Assembly (NCBI GenBank): GCA_905116865.2
Contig: CAJHNH020007557.1
Span: 124,001-188,000 of the forward strand
Length of the DNA stretch: 64,000 nt
Reading direction: 5' to 3'
Source: Candidula unifasciata
Taxonomy: Eukaryota; Mollusca; Gastropoda; Stylommatophora; Geomitridae
Below are positions 49,901 to 61,007 of this stretch, one piece after another. The notes below the pieces were generated by a model. That model was given only the letters and a program-made list of their open reading frames with translations, ran no database searches and was not told the origin of the DNA. The position numbers and the translations under genes are program-made. Position 1 is the stretch's first letter, and each line of letters starts with the position of its first letter.

Positions 49901-52900
49901 GTTTTTGAAGATTTATGCAGACCACATTAAAAAAAAAAATTGCCAGGCCTCTGCGGGCCAGATTTGGCCACCAGTTGAATAGTCCTGGCATATACGATAC
50001 AGTCACGTCTACTGTAATATATCACTTATATGAGATACGTCCCATGTACTATTGAATATCACTGATATGATACAGTCTCATGTACAATTGAATATCACTG
50101 ATATGATACAGTCTCATGTACTATTGAATATCACTGATATGATACAGTCTCATGTACAGTTGTATATCACAGATATGAAACATGTTCTGTGTACACAGAT
50201 ATCCAGGAGTTGCTGACAACAAGGTCAGCACTGGCGCTTGTCAATGGCCAGCCCTGGGACATGCATCGACCGTTGGTTGAAGACTGTGAGCTCAAGTTCC
50301 TGCACTTCGAGGATGAGGATCCCAGGATACTTAATAATGTGAGTCTTATAGATCTGTTGTTACTGAAGCGGGCAGGGATTTAGCAGGAAAGATAAGCTGA
50401 CAAGGAAGAGAAGGATGTGAGGGGCCGAGAATGAATATTGAAGAGAGAAGTTGGTGGGGGATGACTGGCTACAACAGCTATCTCATTTCCACACTTGTAG
50501 ATGTGGGCATATGGTGCTTTACTTCCCAGGACATTTTCTGTCTCCGGTTATAGGTTGATCAACCTGGAAACCTAGACAGAGATTCAGACCTTTGGCTACT
50601 AGGGTTAGAGAGATAGAAACAGCCATGAACAAGGTTTAGAAAACACCATGGGAGATGTGATTCAAAGGTGAAACAAGGTTTAGAAAACACCATGGGAGAT
50701 GTGATTCAAAGGTGAACGGTTTGTTATTGTTGGAGAATAATGAGAGATCTGTTGTTAGCATGTGAGAAGGATGAGGTCTGTTGTTAATGTGAGAGAATGA
50801 GAGACTCATTGCTAATATTAAAGAAAGATATATATCTCTTGTTAGTTGGAGAGAAATATGAGATCTATTGTCAGTGTGAGAGAAAGAGGAGAGCAGTGTT
50901 TATAATGTGAAAGAAACATGAAAGACATTATTGTGCAAGCAAGATAAGAGATGGTAATGTACCAGGTACAAGGCATGGATATGCCTGCATGGATATGCCT
51001 GCATGGATGCAGCATGTAATGTCTGTGTTAGACATCTGTGTTGGCTACCTGTTGATGTTGCTGTTTGTATTTCTATTCTGGAAAATGTGCCAGCATATCT
51101 CAGATTTGTGTTTTCTCGCATTTGCAGGCATTCTGGAAAACATGTTCTTTCATACTGGGCCACGTCCTAGAGACTGCCTTCCAGGACAAGTATTATGTTG
51201 AGCTGTGCAGTTTCCCTCCTCCAAATGGTAAGCTTGGTTTGTTAGGTCCTGTAGTCTGTTGTCTGTTACTTTCATCCTAGCCATAGCTGAGTATCATGTC
51301 ATTGCTGACTCTCATTCTGGTTAATTTCTTTGCCTTCACCAGCTGTAAATTTCTGATTGTTTTTCCACTTCTGGGCTCTTTGTTCCAGAACTTAAGTTTT
51401 GTGTACATCTGTTTTACAGAACTAGCTTATATGCATGCAGACTGTTGGTTCCTTGTCTCTCAGGCAGATGCACTCTAACTTCGAAGGTGATGCCCTAATT
51501 AGTCTATTTTTATGATATGCTTGTTAGGGGGGCAGTGGGTCTATCCATCCTCCCTCTCCCCCACCACACAGTGGTAGCCCTCAGAAACCACACTGAGAAC
51601 TGTTTTCAACAAAGAAACCTTTCACCAACCAGATGTGGAAATATAAGATCACTTGTGTCTTACTGCTAGATTTTCTGGAATAACTTGATTTGTTAAGTCA
51701 GTTTATCTGTTACTGTGTACTTCTGTAGAGACTGTTTATTCCAGTATGGTTCTGTCGAACATTGATGGGTAAACAACACATTTGCGTGAAATAGAGATTT
51801 CACTGGTGTGTAGTTAAATAGATTGACCATTATGTATATATTTATGTTTATAGCTCATATGTGGAGAGAGAAAACATATAGAGGAAAATATCTACAAGAC
51901 TTGGCTTCTGAGAAAGCTATAACCATGACATGACTTCCCCCCACCCAGGGAAGGCCCTGAATTAAGATGAGTGAAACCTCAGCTTGACTGCCAAATTGAT
52001 AAGTGAGAAATCTAGGTGTTTGAAAGCAGAGGTGAATGTGAATATATATAAGGCACATAGAGGTGGTTGATAGCTGCTGGCTGTACAATTGTTTATTTGT
52101 TCGTTTGCAGTTTCCAGTGGTAGCTTTGTCTATGATGCTGATCTCAAAGTTGGGGATTGGACATTCTCTCAGGTAAGTCACAGGATAAAAAAGGAATCCA
52201 TAGAACTGTGACTGGGAAGCTTAACAGTCGTTGGGAGGGGAAACAAATTACATATGTGGGAACAATAAGACATTTCCGCAATAGCCTTTATCGACAAAAA
52301 CCACAATAGCAAAAGGACAATAGAGGACAAGGACAGTAGGGAGGGAGAAAGGGTTGTGAGTTAGAGACATGGAAGGTGAGTTAAATTATGGTTGAGATAT
52401 GGAGAGAGAAAAGGAGGGAGAAGAGATTTTTGTGTGAACAGTGTACATACTGTTTATTCTGTATTAATTGGTGGCTATATTTATTCATCTCATCTTAATA
52501 ACAGTTCCAATTTTATAGCAACTGATCACCCCATAGTTGCTCCAGTCCTGTGCCACAAAAACCACACAGAATGTCCATGACTGTCCCTTGTTTAAAAATC
52601 AACACAGACTGCAGGTTTAGCAAATTGAACAACGTAATCATGCATTAAATGCACAAGGTAACAGTCAAGCGCACCAACACAAACAGCCCAACACTAGAAA
52701 TGTAGTTCGTCATCGATAAAGCAGCAGTTAAAACAGGTTAGTAGTTGCACATGCAATTAATCGCATAATGCACCACACATTCTCTAGCAACAGACTATTC
52801 ACCATATTCTGAATCTGTAGTTCAGAATACAAACCACAGAGGGCGCATTCAAAAAGCATTCCAAGTGAAATCCATTCATTCCTCACACTGTGGCGGAATC

Positions 52901-55900
52901 TGACACTGTAAATAGCAAATTGTGATAGAATTTGATATTGGCTGTCCCCCCTGAAATTACAGAAATCTCATTCTAGATGGCAAGCCAATGCCAAAACATA
53001 GAAGATACCCGGCTCAGCCTCCAGAGAAGTTTTTATTGGGGGCACACCTAACGGCCATACCAACCTGGTGTAACCTGCAGTCCTGCGTGGGTCAGAAATT
53101 ATGTTAATAATAGAATACAGAATCAAACGGACCATTATGTATAGCACCAGCAAGATTATGTGGCTATGTACGTCATGAGATAACATTTCCTGGATTTTCT
53201 GTCCAGGAGATCCTGGTGTGCAGGATATTGAGCTGGCTGATGGATTGGATGCTGCTGTTGATCTGGATGGAGAGCTGCTTTGTGATGGTGTAGGCTTTCT
53301 AGGATCAAGTAGACAGTGCAGCAGGACAGAGTATCCGAGCATTGAAACACTCATTCAACAGGATTTAAGCAGAAAGTCTATAGGATGTTCAACACTGAGA
53401 GAGAGAAATAGGCAGACAGGTTGCAATTGGTACTATTATTATACTGACTCTTCATTGGCCACTGAAGAAGGAGACGGAGCATATATGGGAATGTACAAGG
53501 GCATGAATGTCACTTCTTGATTCATTCATTCATTCGCAACAATATTTGTGTCCCTTTCAGACGGAGCTCAACTGCCTAAGTAGAATTGGACTTCGGCTCA
53601 GCTACGAAAACCTCAAGTTTCAGAGACTCGAGATCCCAGTCTCCCTGGCACAGGAAATGTTCTCTGACAACAGGTTCAAGAGCCAGCAGATCCCATCTAT
53701 TGCTGAAAAGTCCAGATCGGGGTCATCTGTTACTGTCTACAGATTAGGCGATCATGTGGATATGAGTTCTGGTCCAATGATTTCATCCAGCTCCCAGATT
53801 GGCAGATTCTCTGTGTGTGCCGTGAGTATTTTTTATTTGTTGTAGATGCGGTCAGAACACTGACATAGTACCTAACATATCTAAGGTTAATTCCTTCTAG
53901 TGAAGCCGTTAGAATGTTCACATATTAGGTAGATTCCAAGATCTGAGTCATGCTCATGTGATGGATAGAGCACTAACATACTGAAAGTTTGGGACATGCT
54001 GATATAGTGAACATGGTACTGACATACTGAGATGTCTAAGTTCGAGTCATGCTAGTGTATTGGATAGAGTACTGACATGCTGAGATATCTAAGTTCGTGT
54101 CATGTAAGTGTAATGTACTAAATGGATGCTTAGATCTGAGTCATTCTGGTGTAATGGACAGAGCATCAACATACTGAGATATATAGGTTCAAGTCATGCT
54201 AGTGAATTGGACTGAGCACTAACATACTGGGATATACAGATTAAAGTCATGTTAATGAAATGGACAGATCACTGACAACTGAGATATATAGGTTCAAATC
54301 ATGCTAGTGTAGTTGACAGAGCACTGACAAACTGAGATATAAAGGTTCAAGTCATGCTAGACTAGTAGACAGCACTGACATACTGAGATATAAAGATTCA
54401 AGTCATGCTAGTGTAGTTGACAGAGCACTGACATACTGAGATATAAAGGTTCAAGTCATGCTAGACTAGTAGACAGAGCACTGGCATACTGAGATATAAA
54501 GGTTCAAGTCATGCTAGACTAGTAGACAGAGCACTGGCATACTGAGATATAAAGGTTCAAGTCATGCTAGACTAGTAGACAGAGCACTGGCATACTGAGA
54601 AATAAAGGTTCAAGTCATGTTAGACTAGTACTCACTTCTGATGCAGATGTTCCTTCATGTTACCTCAGGACACCTTGTGTCTTCCTCACAGCAGGCGCAG
54701 GTCCCTATCTCCCGACATGTCTGAAGAGTGTGAAGCAAATTGGATGTGTGGGACTGAAAGGCATATTTAACACAGCCTAGCCACAACACACTATGCCAGC
54801 AACACTTTTAAAAAGATGATGAAGAAAAAAAAATATTTGCTTTCTTTACCGGAGAAGAATTCTCGAGGCTTGAAAACTAAAAAAGTGAAATAAAGTATTG
54901 ACAGCAAAGAGGAAAATATTATTGTAAACTTTAGTTAATATAAACATTTGTTTCAAAATCTTTTGTTTAAGATGTCTTTTTTTGTATATTTATTTTTGGT
55001 CTTTTAGTCAACCTGTTGTAATTTTTTGTTTTGAATAATCTGTTTTTATTGCTGGATCATTGTATATGGTTGCAGATACACAAAATTGAGAGTGATAGCT
55101 TTGGCAAGTTGCATCGAGTTCAGGGGCTTGCATTACCTACACAACTTTTGGTAAGTACCAGCCAGTCAGCAAACTCAACCTGTTACATGGTATTTTTATT
55201 TTATGTGTGTGTCTTCAGCCAACCAGTGAATTGATTAAATACCAACATGTTTTTGTCTTCACACAACCAGTGAACTAACCCAGTACTAGGATGGGTTTAT
55301 CTTCAGCCAACCAGTCAATTAATCCAGTACTAGCATGGGTTTATCTTCAGCCAACCAATGAATTGATCCAATACCAGCACATTTTTGTCTTCACACAACC
55401 AGTGAACTAACCCAGTACTAGCATGGGTTTATCTTCAGCCAACCAGTGAACTAACCCAGTACCAGCATGGGTTTATCTTCAGCCAACCAGTGAACTAACC
55501 CAGTACTAGCATGGGTTTGATCTTCAGCCAACCAGTGAACTAACCCAGTACTAGCATGGGTTCAGCCAACCAGTGAACTAACCGAGTACTAGCATAGATT
55601 TATCTTCAGCCAACCAGTGAACTAACCCAATACTAGCATGGGTTTATCTTCAGCCAACCAGTGAACTAACCCAGTACTAGCATGGGTTTATCTTCAGCCA
55701 ACCAGTGAACTAACCCAGAACTAGCATAGGTTTATGTTCACCCTGCAAGTCTACTGAAAAATACAAATCGAAACAACAGAAATGAAATGTCTACGATGAA
55801 TCCTGAATATTACTAGAATATACAGGATCAGAAATGACAGTATTAGAAAAGAAGTTGGGCTGGAACCAGTACTAAACTACATCAAGAGACTTCAAATCAA

Positions 55901-58900
55901 ATGGTTTGGGCACATGTCAAGACTTCCACCAGATAGTGCACCTCAAAGAACCCTGTTACTTAGACATAAGAGAAGCAGACCAGAGGTCGACCACACAAGT
56001 GATGGATAGATGAAATATCTGAGGCTGTAGCACATATCAAGGCTTGCACCTGATACCTCTCCAAAACCTGATGCCGAAAGGCAGAACAGGATTAGAGAAG
56101 AAGTCTTGTCCTTTTTTTGTGTGTGCCTCTCCTATGGTTATTTCTTTGGCCAGATGATAGTAAGCCTAACCACCTCCGAAGAGACATAGTGTTTCTATAG
56201 TGAGGGTAACTAAGACAGGAATGGGTAGGACATTAAAGGAGAGTATGACAAACAATGTGTAGTGTCTATGAAATAAGAGAAGACTGAAAAAAAGAGTACT
56301 TGATAAAACAATAAAGATACCAGTCGTGAAACCTCTAGTGATGGGTTCTCATTGACGACAGTGTCTCAAATAGTTAATCTTTTGGAATCAGTAACACAGA
56401 GACTACATGACTAAATAATCCAAGCTCATACAGCATTCCATCAGATTAAGAACACTGTAGGTAACTGATCCCTGGCCGTGGAGGTCATAGATGGAGTTTC
56501 ACGATATTCTATACTCATAATCATCGTCAAGTGCCTTGCCCACTGGTTTCAACACACAGTACGTGTGTTGATACCCCTCACTTCCATAACAAAAAGCAAC
56601 AATCTTCTCACGCTCTCTTCTTCTGTCTCTCTTCTCACAAATCTTTCCACTGTTTACAACATGTTTGATTTCCCCCTCTTCTCATAACCTGACCAAAGAT
56701 TGATTACTGTCTCTTTCTGATGTTTGTGATAAGTTGTCTTCGAGCACCTGCCTCTTTCAAAACATCTGGGTTACTCTTCTTAGCTGCTCTGAGGATTCTT
56801 CTATAAAACCACATCTCTGAGGCCTCAAGATATTGTTTAGCCTGTTTATTCTGTACTACCCTACTTTTTCATGGACAGTGCAAAACTGGAGAAGAAAGAC
56901 ACGGGAGGCCATACAAATTTTTGATCATGTCTGTTAAAAATTTCATAATCTCATTTGAGGTGGTTGGGGATAGACACACTCCACCGCCTCATATCAAGCA
57001 TGTCATAAATGGCGACCGGTTAAGAGTGTTTCCTTCAGAGTAAGTCTGCCTGAGAGGCCAGGAACCAACAGTCTGCCTGAGCCATATTACTAAAACAGAT
57101 GTGCATGAAAGACTGAAGTTCTGGAACGAGACCAAAGTCAAGAAGTGTATGAACAGCCAGAACTGACCACTGGAGTTTACAGCCAGTAAACCTAAGAAGA
57201 AAAAAAAAGGGGTAAGAAAAGGAATGATTGAGTACTGCAAGAAAGCAGTTTACACAGACATTAAATCACAGGATGTATCAGTTCTGGAAAGTTATCATTG
57301 TTTGAGACAAGAGGGTCTGGTGAAGATTATAAAAACAAACAGGAATGTCGAGATGGTTTGGTGATGTTGTGTGAAAGCCAATAAGCTGCCATGCTTATCA
57401 AGGATAGATGTTTCATGACTAACGTGATTGCCTGCGATGATCATGTAAGTGAACTGATGTAAAAGTTTGGAGTATTTGTCCATGGTAGGGGGGCGGGGGG
57501 AGTTTTGTGATCTGACATCATGTACACAGTATGTGCTTGGTAACCAGTGTTTCATGTCCTTCTATGTTTCAGCTGCACTCTTGGACCTATGACACCATTC
57601 TGAGACCACGGGCAGCAAAGTTGGTGAGTGATGTTTGTGAATGTTTCCTGTGCTCTTCTAGGTTTGCTGTGTGACATTTCTACATGTTTGTTGTATGTCA
57701 GTTCTGTATGTTTGCTGTATGACATTGTGTGTGTGATTAGATGACACACGCCTGAAAGCACAGGTTCAAATCCACATCAGAGAAGATTTTTTTTAAATGA
57801 AACTGGGACTCCCAGGTTAATATTTACCTACCCATTCAGTGAAAAATTGTGAGGAAGCAGTGGAGACATGGTTTTATAGATGAATGATGAGAGCAACTCG
57901 GACGCATAAAAGAAATGAAGATGTCTTGAAAGAAATCGACTCACCTAAGAGAACTTATTGCTCACACTAGAAGGAGACAGTTTACATTCTTTAGGCATAT
58001 CATGAGGAGAAAACAAGTGTACATTGTGATAGTTGGAGGGGAAAAGAATGAGAGAGAGAGAAGATGCTGGGCAGTTTGACATCATCAGTAGAAGATCATT
58101 TGTGTGTCGGAATTTACTGAAAGCACACAAGAAAGAAAATTGTTGATAGACATGACTACCATTGCCACATGGCATGGACTATATAAAGAAAAAGAAGGAT
58201 GAGTGTGTTTTTTAATACCCTACAGGTTTGATGTGTGTATATATGTTTGTTATTTCCTGGACTTCTTCTTCTTCTTGGCGTTCACCAGCTGTACACTCTG
58301 GCGTAAAGTTCTGGTTGTTCGTCCACTTCTGGACAGCAGTCCTGCTCCAGAACCTGAGTGTTGCGTGTGCATCAGTTTTACAGATCTGATTCAATTGAAT
58401 GTAGACTGCTGGTTCCTTGCCTCTCAGGCAGATGCACTCCGACTTCAAAGGAAGCTCCCCAGTTAGTCGACTCTTACGACATGCTTTTGGGGAGGCAGTG
58501 GGTCTATTCTTGTTTTCCCCACAATAGGGCCCCGGAACCCACACGGGGGATTTCCTGGACTGAATGTTTTGTTTATTGACAGATGTTCCCTTGATGAGTT
58601 AGTTTGTTGACTGTATAGCGCTGATGTTTTCTGTGGACAAATGCAGGGTCATATGCTGTGTTTGGTAGCAGAAATATGGTGCTAGCCCACTAATACCTGC
58701 CACATGAAATATACATGGTCTTGTAGATTGGAACAGACCCAGAGGGGACTGAAAAGCTGTGAACTGTTTAGACTCCTCCGCCAGCAGGATCCGCCAATAC
58801 CCTTTTTACAAATCTAGCTTTGTGAAAAACCTTGCTGTTGCCAACTTATGGAACATATCGTCTATGTTTGGCATATTCTCTGCATCTATCACAGTAATGC

Positions 58901-59595
58901 AATTAAGCTTGCGGTAGTCTGTGCATATGCGGATGGTTCAATTTCTTGTTTAATTTTGTGCAAACTATAGTGGTCAGGGAAGTCCAGTGCAGTAAAATTG
59001 ACATGCAAAAGAAGCAAAGTACTCATTTTGTGTTTGGTAGTTGAAATTCCAGGTCTGCAGCATGCTGGCTTCTAAAGGCATAGCAGGGGATGAATGAGAT
59101 GTTCAATATATGTAAGTGAGGTTAAACACTTATAAGCAGGACGTGACAATTCCTTGGATGAGCCTAGTATCAGAGTAATAATGTATCAGCCCTGCATTTA
59201 TGGAAGCCTTCTTGGTTGGTGGGGAATGCTCCTGAATTTTCAGGAGGGCTGACCAGCATGACATGGCTGCTGTGGACTGGCCTGATGATGGGCACCCACC
59301 TGTGTACTATGAAATAAAGATAGCCATACAATATTCGAGATTACAGTAGCCCACGAAACTAACCAGGAAGGCTAACCCAGGCAGAAGTAGGATATGTCAG
59401 CCAAAAGGAGCAAATATCGCAGCTGTGTGCACAACACATTTACATCTTTGGATGAATGCAGAAAAATAAGATCTTCGTGTACAGTTAGTTATGGACATTA
59501 ATTTTTTTTGTTTTTGTCTCTTCCAATCTCAGAATCATGGACCAATGCCACAGCTGAAAGCCCCCAGACCAACAGAGCAGCAGCTGATACAGTAG
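46838..59595 (+). CDS. MRPL39: Mitochondrial ribosomal protein mL39
   Basis: Encodes mL39, a protein of the large subunit of the mitochondrial ribosome. It is related to the TGS/editing part of threonyl-tRNA synthetase but is not an enzyme. Exons: (46838-46920), 48346-48540, 50199-50338, 51128-51227, 52111-52172, 53561-53821, 55076-55150, 57573-57623 and 59533-59595. All donors are GT and acceptors AG, and the phases (1, 1, 0, 1, 0, 0, 0, 0) match. Landmarks are RVEKIQVKHVG and KHLSTPYNCAMH (TGS region), ALALVNGQPWDMHRPL, YRLGDHVDMSSGPMI and LHRVQGLALPTQLL. About 340 residues are visible, close to the roughly 338 of the human protein. The start codon exon is not found. AATAAA lies at 59776-59781. 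Confidence 0.95.
47310..47393 (+). repeat. Poly-C and poly-A tracts in MRPL39 intron 1
   Basis: Two C runs (about 47315-47330 and 47361-47372), the second followed directly by about 21 A. Confidence 0.9.
47740..48110 (+). repeat. Minisatellite, about 90 bp, MRPL39 intron 1
   Basis: About four units of GTTGACCCATCTGTACAGTG, TGGTCACCTGGGATTATCCA, AGCTGTACAGTGGG-ACG and CCATAAAAAGTGAGGGATGG. Minus-strand open frames here come from the repeat. Confidence 0.88.
48346..48540 (+). CDS. MRPL39: MRPL39 exon 2 (TGS domain)
   Basis: Acceptor TTTGTCTTTTCAG, donor CATGC/GTAGGT. Reads DVRKKRVELFEKEQQRQLNL, then VTRVEKIQVKHVGVPENCTL and MNKHLSTPYNCAM. It aligns by eye along its length with vertebrate mL39. 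Confidence 0.95.
49032..49987. mobile_element. hAT-like element in MRPL39 intron 2
   Basis: Ends CAGGGTTATTCATCTAAGTT (left) and AGTTGAATAGTCCTG (right, complement CAGGACTATTCAACT). Both are followed inward by GGCC-rich sequence (GCAGGCCAAAATA, GCGGGCCAGATTTGGCCACC). Flanks ACATATAT/GCATATAC fit a decayed 8-bp TSD. About 956 bp. The internal minus-strand open frame (49587-50006) has no recognisable transposase domain. Confidence 0.7.
49995..50185 (+). repeat. Short tandem repeat, about 37-40 bp
   Basis: TATCACTGATATGATACAGT followed by CTCATGTACTATTGAA, about 4-5 copies. Ends just before MRPL39 exon 3. Confidence 0.88.
50199..50338 (+). CDS. MRPL39: MRPL39 exon 3
   Basis: Acceptor CTGTGTACACAG, donor AATAAT/GTGAGT. 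Reads SALALVNGQPWDMHRPL, then CELKFLHFEDEDPRILNN. The two leading bases complete the exon-2 His codon. Confidence 0.95.
50627..50716 (+). repeat. 45-bp direct duplication
   Basis: AACAAGGTTTAGAAAACACC ATGGGAGATGTGATTCAAAG occurs twice. Looser GAGAGAA/ATCTGTTGTTA repeats follow to about 50930. Confidence 0.92.
51128..51227 (+). CDS. MRPL39: MRPL39 exon 4
   Basis: Acceptor CTCGCATTTGCAG, donor AAATG/GTAAGC. Reads AFWKTCSFILGHVLETAFQD then KYYVELCSFPPPN. Confidence 0.93.
51325..51600 (-). mobile_element. SINE1 copy (-), diverged
   Basis: TTGCCTTCACCAGCTGTAAA, CTTGTCTCTCAGGCAGATGC and GTAGCCCTCAGAAACCACAC. Old copy in MRPL39 intron 4. Confidence 0.75.
52111..52172 (+). CDS. MRPL39: MRPL39 exon 5
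   Basis: Acceptor TCGTTTGCAG, donor TCTCAG/GTAAGT. Reads SSGSFVYDADLKVGDWTFSQ. Confidence 0.92.
52505..52900 (+). mobile_element. Element X copy (+), MRPL39 intron 5
   Basis: Matches 27310-27700: TTGCTCCAGTCCTGTGCCAC, CACAGAATGTCCATGACTGT, CAACACAAACAGCCCAACAC, ATTCCAAGTGAAATCCATTC. More diverged than the 27- and 44-kb copies. Confidence 0.7.
53330..53530 (+). pseudogene. LINE-B 3'-end fragment (+)
   Basis: Reads GCSTLRERNRQTGCN, then TDSSLATEEGDGAYMGMYKG, parallel to the LINE-B C-terminal region. Followed by a TTCATTCATTCATTC tail. It ends 30 bp before MRPL39 exon 6. Confidence 0.6.
53561..53821 (+). CDS. MRPL39: MRPL39 exon 6
   Basis: Acceptor TGTCCCTTTCAG, donor GTGCC/GTGAGT. 87 codons with LKFQRLEIPVSLAQEMFSDN and SVTVYRLGDHVDMSSGPMIS. 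Confidence 0.94.
53935..54635 (+). repeat. 53-bp minisatellite, MRPL39 intron 6
   Basis: About 12 copies of GGTTCAAGTCATGCTAGACT, AGTAGACAGAGCACTGGCAT, ACTGAGATATAA. The 3' copies are nearly identical and the 5' ones diverged. Confidence 0.93.
55076..55150 (+). CDS. MRPL39: MRPL39 exon 7
   Basis: Acceptor ATGGTTGCAG, donor CTTTTG/GTAAGT. 25 codons, IHKIESDSFGKLHRVQGLAL then PTQLL. Confidence 0.93.
55185..55740 (+). repeat. 44-bp minisatellite, MRPL39 intron 7
   Basis: About 12 copies of ATGGGTTTATCTTCAGCCAA, CCAGTGAACTAACCCAGTAC, TAGC. It begins directly after the exon-7 donor region. Confidence 0.93.
55750..56095 (+). pseudogene. LINE C-terminal fragment (+)
   Basis: Reads KCLRRILNITRIYRIRNDSI, then GLEPVLNYIKRLQIKWFGHM and PQRTLLLRHKRSRPEV, typical of the LINE post-RT region. 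Stops interrupt it. Confidence 0.8.
56505..56835 (-). pseudogene. LINE-D 3' fragment (-)
   Basis: CATCGTCAAGTGCCTTGCCC end, TTCTCATAACCTGACCAAAG and ACCACATCTCTGAGGCCTCA parallel the 10.7 and 33.4 kb copies. Confidence 0.65.
56955..57200 (+). mobile_element. SINE1 copy (+), diverged
   Basis: AAGCATGTCATAAATGGCGA, GAGGCCAGGAACCAACAGTC and GGAGTTTACAGCCAGTAAAC, then AAGAAGAAAAAAAAGG. Confidence 0.75.
57573..57623 (+). CDS. MRPL39: MRPL39 exon 8
   Basis: Acceptor CTTCTATGTTTCAG, donor AAAGTTG/GTGAGT. 17 codons, LHSWTYDTILRPRAAKL. Confidence 0.88.
57740..57845 (+). mobile_element. SINE3-like tRNA head (+)
   Basis: GCACAGGTTCAAATCCACAT resembles a B box, followed by a T-rich run and CTGGGACTCCCAGGTTAATA, as in SINE3. 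Confidence 0.4.
57885..58165 (+). pseudogene. LINE C-terminal fragment (+)
   Basis: AAGAAATGAAGATGTCTTGA, TTTAGGCATATCATGAGGAG (RHIMRR) and TGAGAGAGAGAGAAGATGC match the LINE-D-type C-terminus. Decayed. Confidence 0.55.
58264..58549 (-). mobile_element. SINE1 copy (-), near-consensus, 12-bp TSD
   Basis: From TCTTCTTCTTCTTGGCGTTC to GGCCCCGGAACCCACACGGG. Perfect ATTTCCTGGACT at 58252-58263 and 58550-58561. One of the youngest copies. Confidence 0.97.
58570..59525. other. MRPL39 intron 8, unassigned
   Basis: 58770-59050 (CGCCAATACCCTTTTTACAA, GTAGTCTGTGCATATGCGGA) may be a decayed antisense retroelement pol piece. I could not establish a domain. Confidence 0.3.
59533..59595 (+). CDS. MRPL39: MRPL39 exon 9 (stop codon)
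   Basis: Acceptor TTCCAATCTCAG. 20 codons (NHGPMPQLKAPRPTEQQLIQ) and TAG 59593-59595. The tail is short and lineage-specific compared with the vertebrate C-terminus. Confidence 0.88.
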   Translation, partial: NHGPMPQLKAPRPTEQQLIQ

Positions 59596-59673
59596 ACTGT
59601 TGCACAAACATCAATTATTCTTATCGTTATTCTTCTTGAATATAAGCTTTTATCTACAATGTGTGTTTGTGGC

Positions 59674-59762
59674 TGGACTTTATCTTTGCTGTAGTTCGCT
59701 GATCAAGTGTGTGTGAACGACTTTATCTTTGCTGTAGTTCGCTGATCAAGTGTGTGTGAACG
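59674..59762 (+). repeat. Tandem duplication in MRPL39 3' UTR
   Basis: Two perfect 43-bp copies of ACTTTATCTTTGCTGTAGTT followed by CGCTGATCAAGTGTGTGTGA and ACG. Confidence 0.95.
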
Positions 59763-59775
59763 CATATGTTGACTG

Positions 59776-59781
59776 AATAAA
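59776..59781 (+). terminator. Polyadenylation signal of MRPL39
   Basis: AATAAA about 180 bp after the stop, followed by GT-rich GTGCAAGTTGTTTGTCATCT. Confidence 0.75.
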
Positions 59782-59799
59782 ATAGATACAACTGTACAG

Positions 59800-60485
59800 A
59801 AGGAACAGTGCAAGTTGTTTGTCATCTGTGAGAGTTACCAGGTTAGTCTAGTTTTATAACTTGACATCAAAGAGATTTTTTTCATTTTGGGATTGTCTTT
59901 TAAATAAGGCAGTTGATCACCGTGCCCCATAACACCATGAATATGTTGTCTTCAGGTAGTGTGAGTATGTGAAGAGAAGACATTACAAACACCATGGCTA
60001 TGAGTACTTGAAGACATAACACTATATTTAGTGACATCATCTGACAGAACAACCTTTAGACACACATGTGCAAACACATCATACATTTTAAAATATATAT
60101 AAATTCTTATTGGCTTACAGAAATGACACAGTAGTGTGCAGAATACACACATAAGTGCCGAGTTTCCATCAGAGGTATTAATTAATTATGATATGGGTGC
60201 TATAACTACTTGTAGAGCTTTGGTTAGTTGGGCACACATCTGACACGTCGATGACAGTCTATGTGTTTCTATTTCGCTTTGTCTGCACATTGTTGTCTCG
60301 TTGCAAGAGATAGCTTTCCCTAATACCTTGTACTAACTGAAGATCTTAAATAGGAAGTCTAGAATCCAGCCCGTCTCTCCTTTCATTGCCACAGGCTTCC
60401 AACTGTCCAGGACTGTATATCCAAACTATTTTGAACAAATTAATCAGTTTAAAAAACTTATACAGTACATGTTCCAGAAAACATA
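59800..60485. other. Unassigned intergenic
   Basis: AT-rich. No gene or clear repeat beyond the MRPL39 polyadenylation region. Confidence 0.4.
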
Positions 60486-60489
60486 TAGA

Positions 60490-60778
60490 AATCTTTTTGT
60501 TTAATGGCTGTAAACTCTAGCAGAAAATTCTAGTTGTCTATCCACTTCTGGTCTTTGGTCTTGTTCCAGAACTTTAGTTTTGCATGCACACCTGTTTGAC
60601 AGATCTGGCTTCTTTGTGTGCATATTTGTAGGCAGATGTACGTTGACATTGAAAGGAACACCCCTAATTAGTCGCCTTGTATGACATGCTAATCAGAGGG
60701 TAGTGGGTTTATTAATTCACCCCCTTCCCCCAAACCTCCGACAACAAGATGTAGCCCCATAACCCACACGAGGAGTAT
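60490..60778 (-). mobile_element. SINE1 copy (-), diverged
   Basis: GTTTAATGGCTGTAAACTCT, TTCCAGAACTTTAGTTTTGC, GACATGCTAATCAGAGGG and CCCCATAACCCACACGAGGA. Confidence 0.8.
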
Positions 60779-61007
60779 ACAAATCTAAAAAAAAAAATAC
60801 TTCTTGATTTTTTTTCTTCAAACTCTAATAAACACTTGCTCTTTTCCTTTTCTATTCTTTCTTTCAGCTGTAATGTACATCACTTCGTTTTCTACTCTTA
60901 CTAACAACTCCAATATACACTTGATCTGAGTAGTTTGACTACAACAAAATTGATGCAAATCTATGCAATTTACTTGGTCCCAGTTACCAGATATATATAG
61001 TCTGCTT

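Noticed and set aside
49587..50006. 139-codon minus-strand open frame as a transposase or host gene
   Set aside because: No recognisable domain. It lies inside a hAT-like element and crosses its right end.
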